Below are positions 55,970-64,000 of a DNA stretch of 64,000 bases, piece by piece. Position 1 is the stretch's first letter. Every line of letters begins with the position of its first letter. A program made the position numbers and the translations under genes. The notes under the pieces are model-generated. The model made no database searches. It saw only the letters and a list, made by a program, of their open reading frames with translations, and was not told where the DNA came from. The stretch covers positions 10,850,001 through 10,914,000 of the forward strand of contig CM121342.1 in assembly GCA_051530055.1 (NCBI GenBank), in the 5' to 3' direction. The stretch comes from Neoechinorhynchus agilis (Eukaryota > Acanthocephala).

Positions 55970-56999
55970 CTACTTGACATCTTCATGTTTTCGTGCAATT
56001 GACGTCGCCTTTTCGATCCAATCAAAACAATAATCATTCTCATAATGCATAGCAACGAACGTATTCCTAAATTCTTGTCGGTACCGTTCATAATCGGGTT
56101 TCTCATCGAATCTCAAATCCTTCACGGCATTTAAAAATCTTACAAATGGAACTGGCTGACTCTTCAACACTCTACTGGCTTCTGAAGACATTTTCACCTG
56201 ACCAATTTTTTTATGGCGTTCTTTTCTTGTGGCGGCCGCCACCCCCTGCCACGGCAACGAGCCCTTTAAAAAGTAAATCAAAATGTATCCGAGTGCTTCG
56301 AGGTCATCCCTACGGCTCAATGTACATCCACGATGGTTATTAATACTCGCATACCTAACCGTTCCCATGACTGACCATCCTAAGCTGAACTTTATGTGTT
56401 GCTTCGTCTTTGCATCAATGTAACAAAGAAGCGGTGTTGAGTTTAAGTCTCTGAGGACAACACCACTCCTCGGAGTATTTCTTCGCTAAACCGAAATCGA
56501 CCAAGTAGACAATGTTGCCTAAAGTATTGGCGCCCATGACGAAGTTATCCGGTTTAATGTCACGATGTATATACCCACAACTGTGGACGTACTCAATACG
56601 ATCGATCATCTGATCGGCTAACATAAGAACGGTCTTTAGTGAGAATTTCCGACCGCAATAATTGAACAATTCTTCGAGATTCGGACCAAGCAGATCGGTT
56701 ACTAGAACCGTATAGTCGCCTTCGGCTCCATACCACAACAACGATGGAATACCCTGACCGCCTTGTAAGCAACCGTAAACTTTGTATTCGTGGGCCAAGT
56801 ACGGTATTTGCAAATTCACTGATTCTAACTTCATAGCTACGTCTTCGTTAGTTTGGGTGTCCTTACCTAAACCATGGCAATGAAAAAGAGAGAGGAAAAA
56901 GCCGATCATTACATCGGACGCACCTTTAAACACGCTCCCGAATGAGCCAGATCCGATTTTTCGACCTAACTTAAACCTCTTAGCTATTACGAGTTCCAT
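55970..56999 (-). CDS. Casein kinase 1 family protein kinase, three exons
   Basis: Exons (minus) are 56999-56924, 56866-56476 and 56420-55970, a frame of 305 residues. It starts [20 protein letters not shown], as in CK1-alpha. The ATP-binding Lys is in EDVAMKLE, the catalytic loop is [11 protein letters not shown], and the metal-binding DFG is in VDFGLAKKY. The CK1 signature [20 protein letters not shown] replaces the usual APE motif. [15 protein letters not shown] and YCFDWIEKA close the lobe. No long tail follows. It acts as a Ser/Thr kinase of pre-phosphorylated or acidic sites, with roles in Wnt, clock and trafficking in relatives. Intron 1 is GT-AG (57 nt). Intron 2 is TA-flanked (see entry). 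The frame upstream to 57245 is repeat sequence, not protein. Confidence 0.94.
56421..56477 (-). other. CK1 intron 2: 55-nt TA-flanked intron with terminal inverted repeats
   Basis: The exon reads ...AAGAAA then TA (56477-56476). The next exon starts after TA at 56422-56421. Removing 55 nt with one TA gives [17 protein letters not shown], aligned without gap to CK1-alpha GLAKKYRDARTHQHIPY. The intron starts CTCC and ends TGT. Arms GAGGAGTGGTGTTG (56471-56458) and CAACACCGCTTCTT (56439-56426) form 14 consecutive pairs, three of them G-U, around an 18-nt loop. GT-AG readings would need introns of about 16 nt and add 12 residues to a motif that does not vary in length. Confidence 0.85.
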
Positions 57000-57348
57000 A
57001 TCTACAGCTACGTTAAACGGAAACAATGATATATTTACGAAATTGAACAAAAAACATCCATTTGAAAATTGTTCATGTCCTTTTTTATGGTTGAAAAATT
57101 TAAAATAATTTATTATGTCCGATATTTCGGTCCGCCATTTAATAACCAACAATGTTGATAAATCCTCATATGGCGATTCACACCCAACAAGAGGATTACT
57201 TTTCACCCGAATGTTATCATGAAGGATAAATGTTGATAAATGCACAAGATTGAAGTTATGAAATATCGAGCCAGTAAACTATTTTTTTAACCATAAAAAA
57301 TATCCAGATTTATTATCGAACGGAAAATGGGTGTTTTATTTATTTCTT

Positions 57349-57387
57349 GCTTCAAATTTTCGACGCCTTGCGTCTTCGTCAGAAAGC
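57349..57387 (-). ncRNA. Hammerhead ribozyme, left arm of palindrome
   Basis: The minus strand reads GCTTT, CTGACGA, stem II (GACGC/GCGTC around AAG), GAAA, ATTT, GAAGC. Stem I has one wobble. Otherwise it is the same as the right-arm copy. Confidence 0.7.
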
Positions 57388-57524
57388 TTTTCTTCGGTTA
57401 TCTGAAAAGGAATCAGAGGAGGGCAACGCTGTCCGTCAGTTCATTCCTCTTGGGATGCTCAATAAGAGGGATGAGCTGACGGACAGCGTTGCCCTCCTTT
57501 GATTCCTTTTCAGATAACTGAAAA

Positions 57525-57563
57525 GCTTCCTGACGAAGACGCAAGGCGTCGAAAATTTGAAGC
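57525..57563 (+). ncRNA. Hammerhead ribozyme, right arm of palindrome
   Basis: The plus strand reads GCTTC, CTGACGA, stem II (GACGC/GCGTC), GAAA, ATTT, GAAGC. Stem I is five perfect pairs, and the cleavage triplet is supplied by UUU. CTGACGA is a permitted CUGANGA core. Confidence 0.75.
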
Positions 57564-57937
57564 AAGAAATAAATAAAACACCCATTTTCCGTTCGATAAT
57601 AAATCTGGAATAAAACATGAGGGTGTTGGGAAAAAAGGCTTTCCGTAATTTTATAAAAAATATCCGTTTGAAAATCATTCACGCACTTTTTTATGGTTGA
57701 AAAATTAAAATAATTTATAGTTCGATATTTCGGTCCGTCATTTAATAACAAACAATGTTGATAAATTCACAAGATTGAAGTTATGAAATATCGAAACTAG
57801 TAAAGTATTTTAATTTTTCTTAACTTTAGAAAAATATCCATTTGAAGATCGTTCATGCCCTTTTTATAAGGCGTTAGCACGTTTTTTGCGTTCTCAATCT
57901 GGGTTTAATACTTATAAAACACATAAAATCAATCAGT

Positions 57938-57945
57938 TGACGTCA
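57938..57945. promoter_or_regulatory. CRE-like octamer upstream of RPL9
   Basis: A perfect TGACGTCA palindrome 76 bp before the RPL9 start codon. A pyrimidine stretch (tttctcttattcctttaaa) just before the ATG suits a ribosomal-protein start region. CREB/ATF binding is inferred from the motif only. Confidence 0.45.
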
Positions 57946-58020
57946 TAGTGTTAATTATGGAGTTCTTCCGCGTCAACGCTGTGTTTGCCTCCGTTTTGCA
58001 TTTCTCTTATTCCTTTAAAA

Positions 58021-59028
58021 ATGCGTCCGATAAACTTTCGAGAGAGTGTTCCCATTCCCAGCGAAGGTACCTAGGCGTTCGTTTGCGCTAATCCGTAACC
58101 CTCGTTTATCCGCAAAAAGTCGCCGTTGTAGTCCGTAATCGTGAAGTGACTGCAAAAGGTCCAAAAGGTGCTCTTACTCGTAGCTTCAAACACAGTAACG
58201 TGGATATCCGGAGATCAGGCAAACGCGTTTTCGTTGAGAAATGGTTTGGAAACAAAAAAGAATTGGCCACCGTCCGCAGCATACTTGGGCACATCAATAA
58301 TATGATTAAAGGCGTCCATACGGTAAGTTTTCGCTTACAACTTTTTACTAATGAAACATATCGTTTATTTTACTATTTCGTCTTTCATTCTTGTAAACAT
58401 GTATCGCGATTGCGATTCGTTGAGCGAGAAAATTTCTCGAGCGCGGTTCCCCCGTCATCCTTTTCGTCCTTCGTCCCAAATCGCCGAGGAGAGTGAGCGC
58501 TGATGGTCCCAAGGCTCCATACCTGATGACGGGGGAACCGCGCTCGAGAAATTTCCTCGCTCAACGAATCGCAATTGCGATGCAGCGAGGAAACGCTGCC
58601 AGTATACTGGCAACGTCAAGAAGTTAACAGGAATGAAAAGCGAAATAGTAAAATAAACGATATGTTTCATTTGAAAAAACTTTTAACCTAAGCTTTCTAA
58701 TATAAATTAATAGGGATTCCGCCTCAAAATGAAAGGAGTTTATGTCCACTTCCCAATCAACTTTAACATTCTTGACGACGGAAGCGTATTGGAAATTCGA
58801 AATTTCCTCGGCGAAAAGGTCGTCAGGAGAGTTAAGATGACCGAGGGAGTAAAAGTATCGCTTTCGCCGGACGTGAAGATGGAAATCATTCTTGAAGGAA
58901 CGTGTATTCAATCAATCACTCAAAGTGCTTCACGGATCCATCAGTCCGTCCTTATTAGGAAAAAAGACACCCGTAATTTCCTCGATGGAATTTACGTCAG
59001 TGAAAAAGCCGTCTGCATCGAAGACTAA
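58021..59028 (+). CDS. RPL9: 60S ribosomal protein L9 (uL6), three exons
   Basis: Exons are 58021-58066, 58120-58322 and 58714-59028, giving 187 residues, normal for L9. The protein starts MRPINFRESVPIPSEV and continues EVTAKGPKGALTRSFKH, EKWFGNKKELATVRSI, HINNMIKGVHT. After the second intron comes GFRLKMKGVYVHFPINFNIL, EIRNFLGEKVVRRVKM, ILEGTCIQSITQSASRIHQS and DTRNFLDGIYVSEK. Both introns are GT-AG: 53 nt (GTACCT...AAAAAG) and 391 nt (GTAAGT...TTAATAG). The second carries a fold-back element. uL6 sits at the base of the P-stalk of the large ribosomal subunit. A CRE-like site is 76 bp upstream. Confidence 0.98.
58350..58672. mobile_element. Fold-back (MITE-like) element in RPL9 intron 2
   Basis: The left arm 58353-58460 (atgaaacatatcgtttattt ... 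gagcgcggttcccccgtcat) is mirrored by the right arm 58528-58672. The right arm carries an extra internal block of about 50 bp. The spacer is about 67 bp. The element lies wholly inside the intron and spares the splice signals. Long arms and no coding sequence fit a fold-back or MITE-type DNA element. A clear target duplication was not seen. Confidence 0.8.
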
Positions 59029-59739
59029 TTTGTTCCGAACAAAATGGTTTTTCGTCGTAAAAAAGATTCTTGCGAGCTTTAAAGGTGAGCATTCAAATTA
59101 AAGTGTAATTACGCCACTGATTGGGCGCTCGAAAGCGTAATGTTAATGTGCTCTACACGTCCGAAAAAGCTTTGATTTTTTGGTATTTTCGGAGCACTAA
59201 ATCGTAAAAGTATGATGTTTATTAGCCGCATGTCCTCGCACATTCGGTTGCACTTCACATCAAACAAAAATTAAGTGTAAGAACGATGACGTCATTTAAA
59301 AAGCGGATGACGTCGTTTGTTTAGAAATTAACGGCGTATTGCACATGTGGTAGTTATTCAACGTAGTGTCATCGAACAACAACAAAATAATTAAGCTGTC
59401 ATCATGTAATTCTGTAATTGTACGCGTCAATTCTTTATCGAAATTAAATTTATAACTAAACCGGTGACGTCGTTTAAAAAGCGGAAGAATCCACGACTAA
59501 AATTATCAGATGACGTCATTGGTTTAAAATCTACGGACTTTGTACGTGCGGTAGGTAGTTCTTCAACGTCAGGCAAAACCACGAACTTAAAATCAATAAC
59601 ATTCCAGTTGACGGTTTTTGGGTATGTGAACTATTAAGCTAACTATTTTTATATGTTTAAGGATCTTCTATTTTAAAGCAATTAATGAAGTAAGGAGTCC
59701 TGGGTTTTTACAAAACATCATAACACACTCGACATGAAT
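59029..59739. repeat. Spacer with a diverged duplication carrying CRE-like octamers
   Basis: Blocks at 59285-59375 and 59465-59580 share tttaaaaagcgga, TGACGTCA (59287-59294 and 59511-59518), tgacgtcgttt and a (c/g)gtggtag-ttcaacgt segment. They are old local duplicates. No gene was recognised in the spacer. Confidence 0.5.
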
Positions 59740-60980
59740 TGGCTGCAATGAAGTTTTCAATCAGGAATTCACGGTCAGAAATTTCGCGACTAAGAATGAA
59801 GATGGTATCTCTGTGGGAGTAACTTATAAGGCTTTTAAAGGAATTGGAGCGATACTGGTCAACGGAGTGTGCCACAACGATTATCAGACCTTGAATTCTG
59901 TCGCTAAAACTTGCCAAAAGTGTTGTCTCTCGGACTTCTGTTTTCCCCTTCAACGAACATCGACGAGATCAACATCAAATGTGACACGGAGTACATCGTT
60001 AAACGCTTCCCAGAGCTCGCAGCCGAACTTTCAGGATGCGACGCTATTATTAGGAGACATGCAAAAAACGTTAGTTTCTTCAAGCGCGCTAACACAATGG
60101 AAGATAATCAACGATCTTAAACGTGATGACTTTAGCCACATCAAAGAAAATCAGACAAAAGGTAAAGCAGTGGTGATTATGGATCGAGGCCAATACATTT
60201 CAAACAGTTTAAGTCTACTTGTACCGGAATAAATCACAAAACTCAAAAAGGATTCTACGAAACAAAAAAGGGGAACTGCAACTCTTTTCTCTCGAAACTG
60301 AAGCACGATGGGAAACTTGAGGAGACTCTTTACCTCAAAGTTCTTTCAAGATGTGCATCCCCGAGATTTCTATACACTTTGCCGCAAATCCACAAACCTA
60401 TGCTGACTCTGAGATCGTTCGTCGCTAGTTACACTTCATTTTGTCACAACATAGCACAGAAGATCAACCAATGGATCCGAAAATGTCGTGAAAAGAATCT
60501 TTCCTACATTAAAGACGGACCTTCATTCGCTACTGAAATCAGGAGGTTTAATCGATCTGAACATAGATTCCTGACCGCTGATGTCAATTCTTTATTCACC
60601 AACGTCTCTCTGCTCGAAGGAGTAGCGATGGGTCCCCCTTAGGGTCCGCACTAGCCGATCTCTACATGTCTAATTGAGAGCATTAAGTCTATAGTAGAAT
60701 TCCCGATCTGATAAAATGGTGGCGATACGTTGAAGACGTATTCTGCGTGTTCAAATCAGACGCTTACACATTTATTCAGCAATAAAGACAAATCCATTTA
60801 ATGGTCCATCTAAAACGAAGACCAAAATAAAGTGACCGGTCGTGGCGAAAGCACTTCCGTATACCGGAAACCTGGAATCTATTGGCAAAGCACATTTTGG
60901 AAAGCTAACTCGCCTCAAGCATTCAAAATAAACGCAGCACGGTCTTTATTCTGAAGAGCAGTACAAAATGAAATTCCATT
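59740..60980 (+). mobile_element. Penelope-like element, reverse-transcriptase part
   Basis: The frames show an N-terminal region (SPSTNIDEINIKCDTEYIVK, and HIKENQTKGKAVVIMDRGQY). The PLE polymerase follows: YTLPQIHKPMLTLRSFVAS, HNIAQKINQWIRK and FLTADVNSLFTNVSLLEG. The sequence then passes straight to VAMGPP.GSALADLYMSN and WWRYVEDVFCVFKSD, so part of the palm is deleted. Y-V-E-D replaces the usual Y-V-D-D. Several stops and shifts occur. It is cut off at about 60980 by the RLE LINE. No GIY-YIG domain is attached. Confidence 0.75.
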
Positions 60981-63600
60981 TGTAAGGAATATTGTGCGAG
61001 TTCTGCCCAGGAACGCTCTGAAAAGAATCCCAAGGGGCGCACGATATCAGACCACATTGACAGACTGCATCGAGAATAACTCAGAGTTGTCGTGGATGCG
61101 TCTCTTTGCGTTCCCGAGACTAGTGTTTTCCGCTAGTAATGTTTCTGAAGGATCTCTGACCACAAAAAATTAAAGAGCGAATTAGTTCATTTGAACAAAA
61201 TTTTACTCAATGTCTTTAGACAGAATGCGAGCTACGGAAGGCGCGTGTCCAGGAGCGTGACCACCGCCGAAACTCAAATCAGTCGCTTTCTGGACGCGTT
61301 TCTTCGAAGCTCGCAGACGGAGATGTCAGAGGAGCAGTTAGTCTTTTATCTTCAATGGACAGTCTCGCCAAAGGTAACGAAGAAACTTTACGAACTCTTC
61401 GTTCCCAACATCCCAGTGACGGCGGTCGGCAATATTTCGTGAAATTCTCCTCCTTCGATACGATCCCCCATGTTTTATCATCGAAATCAGAATTGAAGAT
61501 GGTAATCTCCTCTTCGGCTAATGAATCAGCTGAGGACCTCCGGCCCCAGTACCTAAAGGATATGACTTTCTTTTCAGTAGGTGATGCTGCTCAGTCCCTT
61601 GAAGATGCACTGGCACGCTTAGTCGACCAATTCGGCAGGGGAAGAGTTGATTCCGAAAGCAATTGACCTATTTATTGGCGCATCTTTGTGTGCCCTCGCA
61701 AAAATGGCAGCAAATGTAACAACTCTGCACCGCTTAACAGCAAAAATTTTAAATAAAAGGATCGCGGTTAAAGTAGGGGTGCAGCTTCGCCTTACTCTGT
61801 TAGGCTGCTGTACACTTTGTGGCGCAGAGGCGATTGTTCATTCACTCCGCACTTTCTTCACCGGAAACTCAAAACCGTGTGTAATCTTGAAATGTGATTT
61901 CAAAAATGCATTCAACACAATTCACCGAGCAGATTTGATCAAAGTAGATAGAGATCACGCACCAGAAGCATTTCGCTATTTCGTTAATGCCTATGGGACT
62001 GTTACTCTCTTGTTGTTCAATAACTACGTTTTGTTGTTAGAAAGAGGAGTTCAACAATGGGATCCTTTGGGCCCAATAGCCTTCTCACTCGCAGTGGATC
62101 CCGTCGCATATTTTCTTCAGTCCAACTTTAACGGCTGGTATCTGGATGATGCCACGCTTGGAGGTTGTACTGCGCGATTTGGAGACACTCGTGAAGGAGA
62201 TGGCGAAAATTGGCATTGAGTTGAATGCTGCAAAATGCGAAATTTTAGTGATGAACGTGGAAGATCAAGCGTCCAGGCAAACTATCGTGAAAATTTTTCA
62301 GAACCTGGCCACTCTCGACCGGCTGAGTCTTCTAGGAAGCTGCATTTTTGATTCTAATGTTGAAGCAGATATTGATAATCTTCAACTCTAACTTTCGGTG
62401 CTATGCGAACGAGTTAATAAATTATCTTCACACGAGGCTCTGCTCCTGATCAAAGACACCCTCTTCATTCAAAAAATGATGTATAACCTGCGCACAGCAC
62501 CTTTTTTTAGACCTAGGAAGAAGCTGGCAAAAGTGGACGAGACGGTGAAAGCTTCTCTTGAGAAAATTTTAAATACTCAGTTGTCGGACGAGGCTTGGCG
62601 ACAAACTTCGTTGCCTGTGTTGTCCAGCGGTTTGGTATCTGAATAGCAGTCGATATTTCTCTGCCAGCTTATTTGGGATCGCATGAAGTAAGCCGCAAAA
62701 TAGTTCCATCCGTTTTTGGCGAGAATTACACTTTGGATGAAGATTTCGTGGAGGCTCTTAATCTTTGGTGTGGAGATTCAGGCAGTGAGCAGGTCCCCGT
62801 CAATGGTTGCAAACAATCAGCTTGGGACTCACCCTTGGTAGCGAGAATTCAAAACTCCTTAATTTCCGATTCTCGTGACTTGGTGAATCGAACTCGATTG
62901 GCGGCAGTCTCTACAAGAGAATTGGGTGCTTGGCTCAACGCTATCTCAATCGCTTCTGTGGGTTCCCTTCTCTCCGACGAGACAGTAAGGATTGCAATGT
63001 CTCTGAGATTTGGGGTACCGATGTGCACATTCCATCGCCGCCGTTGAGGAGCGACCGTGGAACCATCGGGACGCCATGATCTCGTCTGTCGGCAATCAGG
63101 CGGACAGTACTCACGACACGCCGAAGTGAACGCAATTCTTAGTCGTGCCCTAAATACTGTGAATGAGCCCAACATCCTAGAGCCGAGCAATCTTTGCCGA
63201 TTCGATGGCCGCCGTAGACCGGACGGTATCACCGTAATCCCGTGGCGAGAAGGAAAATGCCTTCTCTAGGACGCCATTCGCAGCCAGCAACATAAAGTTC
63301 GCCACCATTAAACCAGGGGGAGCAGCAACCACCGCTGAGGAACGCAAAAGGACCAAATGCATTGACCTGAATCGAAATCATTATTTCGTTCCCTTTGGCG
63401 TCGAGGCACGTGGCCCAGGACCTGGTCAATCAATTGTCGAAAAGATTGAGACGGATCACTGGCGATCAGAGATAAAGAGCATTCCTCCTACAAAACATAA
63501 GTGTGGCTGTGCAACGAGAAGGAACGCTACATTCGTCCTTTCGACCGTAAGACCAGGACGGCAGCTGAGTGACCCAGAGCGGTGGTGTGAATGATTTATG
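60981..63600 (+). mobile_element. RLE-type LINE, second copy, near full-length order
   Basis: In order: RVLPRNALKRIPRGARYQTT and LFAFPRLVF (matching the N-terminal part of the 55 kb copy); a linker with LRPQYLKDM; polymerase blocks FIGASLCALAKM, ILNKRIAVKVGVQLR, LKCDFKNAFNTIHR, GVQQWDPLGPIAFSLAVDP and NGWYLDDATLGG; the thumb; PVNGCKQSAWDSPLVARIQN; and the nuclease [27 protein letters not shown]. It ends near 63560. The coding is spread over several frames, with stops. It is collinear, unlike the 53-55 kb copy, and supports reading that one as inverted in the middle. Confidence 0.8.
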
Positions 63601-63746
63601 CTCCGCGAATCACTTATTTACAATAAGCACACGTTTCCGAAATAAGGAACAGATTACTAAGCGCTGCTTAGTTGTTCAGCCGCATGTTTTATCTATTGAT
63701 GATTGTTTGATTGACAATCCGACTGAAAGAGAGAGATTTTATTGAA

Positions 63747-63785
63747 ACACCTAGCTTTGGCCGTCCAACGGCTTCTTCAGGGTGC
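63747..63785 (-). ncRNA. Hammerhead-like sequence, left arm (core altered)
   Basis: Same as the right-arm ribozyme, but the invariant GAAA reads CAAA. The G12 equivalent is lost, and cleavage should be abolished. Confidence 0.6.
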
Positions 63786-63816
63786 TAAGTGTTTAGTGTA
63801 AAACTTACTGACAATT

Positions 63817-63855
63817 ACACCCTGAAGAAGCCGTTGGACGGCGAAAGCTAGGTGT
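63817..63855 (+). ncRNA. Hammerhead ribozyme, right arm
   Basis: The plus strand reads ACACC, CTGAAGA, stem II (GCCGT/ACGGC around TGG), GAAA, GCTA, GGTGT. Stem I is five perfect pairs. A15.1-G-C-U16.1-A17 gives a UA cleavage site. This is the cleanest of the set. Confidence 0.8.
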
Positions 63856-63907
63856 TTCAATAAAATCTCTCTCTTTCAGTCGGATTGTCAATCAAACAAT
63901 CATCAAT

Positions 63908-64000
63908 AAATAAGGAACAGATAAACATTGAAGACATTATGTCGTTCCAAAATTTCAATAAAATCTCTCTCTTTCAGTCGGATTGTCAATCAAACAATCA
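63908..64000 (+). mobile_element. Start of a further Penelope-like unit
   Basis: The sequence gaacagataaacattgaaga, cattatgtcgttcc matches the minus strand at 2036-2080, where it leads into a PLE-like frame. Here it leads into a second tandem copy of the terminal repeat. The unit continues beyond the window. Confidence 0.45.

Larger units (their letters stand above)
57301..57610. repeat. Near-perfect 310-bp palindrome of PLE terminal repeats
   Basis: The left arm (from tccagatttattatcgaacg at 57303 to the centre at about 57450) is mirrored by the right arm ending cgttcgataataaatctgga at 57609. The centre gggatgctcaat is only about 12 nt long. Mismatches are few. Each arm holds a hammerhead, and they face outwards. 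No protein frame remains, so this is a solo inverted pair. Confidence 0.85.
57050..57860. repeat. Cluster of CGAAATATCG dispersed repeats around a PLE palindrome
   Basis: Minus-strand copies at 57140-57060 and 57745-57640 (gcggaccgaaatatcggaca, taataaattattttaa) and plus-strand copies at 57225-57300 and 57755-57860 (cacaagattgaagttatgaa, atatcgaaactagtaaa). They are related to the 19.3 and 23.5 kb repeats. A GAAA-UAUC segment resembles the end of a hammerhead core, but no CTGANGA partner was found. They flank the palindrome at 57301-57610 on both sides. Confidence 0.6.
63690..63910. repeat. Palindrome of PLE terminal repeats near the window end
   Basis: The left arm 63692-63784 and right arm 63817-63909 mirror each other with two differences. 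They run from (ttat)ctattgatgattgtttgat through agagagagattttattgaa to the ggcttcttcagggtg hammerhead segment. The spacer is about 32 nt. The outer 48 nt of the right arm repeat directly at 63953-64000 (offset 98), so terminal repeats are here both inverted and in tandem. Confidence 0.85.

Noticed and set aside
57050-57140. Hammerhead ribozyme at the CGAAATATCGG repeats
   Set aside because: GAAA and the following UAUC fit, but no CTGANGA with a closable stem II precedes it.
57000-57245. N-terminal extension of the CK1 kinase
   Set aside because: The frame is open but lies in a dispersed repeat. The family start MEL...RKIGSGSFG is at 56999.

Overview
The window looks like nuclear DNA of a small invertebrate animal. 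It carries Piwi, Dicer, kish (TMEM167), TMEM120, a BolA protein, UFD1, ribosomal protein L9, a TBP-like factor and a CK1 kinase, all with animal-type domain layouts. The DNA is AT-rich, and most introns I could place are tiny (46-82 nt). The rest is densely filled with non-LTR and Penelope-like retroelements. I cannot place the phylum from the sequence alone.

Layout. 0-2.1 kb: Penelope-like (PLE) and LINE scraps. 2.8-5.3 kb: an intronless Piwi gene (-). 6.3-13.1 kb: LINE and SINE copies plus Ty3/gypsy fossils. 13.9-18.6 kb: a six-exon Dicer (-). 19.8-21.3 kb: an intronless, catalytically degenerate proprotein convertase (+). 22.1-23.0 kb: UFD1 (+). 24.2-28.3 kb and 30.9-34.3 kb: two APE-type LINEs (+). 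34.6-41.4 kb: a TBP-like gene (-) and a 913-bp copy of its 5' half, with minisatellites and a PLE between or inside. 41.9-45.2 kb: a zinc-finger LINE. 45.6-46.4 kb: kish (-) with BOLA1 lying wholly inside its last intron. 47.1-51.4 kb: TMEM120 (+) with a 2.9-kb intron full of satellite. 52.2-55.1 kb: a PLE and a rearranged LINE that encodes a restriction-like endonuclease (RLE). 56.0-57.0 kb: CK1 kinase (-). 58.0-59.0 kb: RPL9 (+). 59.7-64 kb: a PLE, a second RLE LINE and tandem/inverted PLE ends.

The most striking observation is a second class of intron. Most introns are ordinary GT-AG. One intron each in Dicer, CK1 and TMEM120 instead lies between two TA dinucleotides. Each has inverted repeats of 13-16 nt starting 3-4 nt inside the first TA. 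Removing the segment plus one TA restores the family alignment residue for residue. They look like miniature Tc1/mariner-type insertions that are spliced out by pairing of their ends rather than by GT-AG recognition. A fourth, weaker candidate is TMEM120 intron 1.

A second theme is self-cleaving RNA. Five PLE loci carry minimal hammerhead ribozymes (CTGANGA, stem II, GAAA, then a 4-nt NNUH segment before stem I). Three loci hold them as outward-facing inverted pairs. Piwi and Dicer, both small-RNA genes, sit 8.5 kb apart amid this transposon load.
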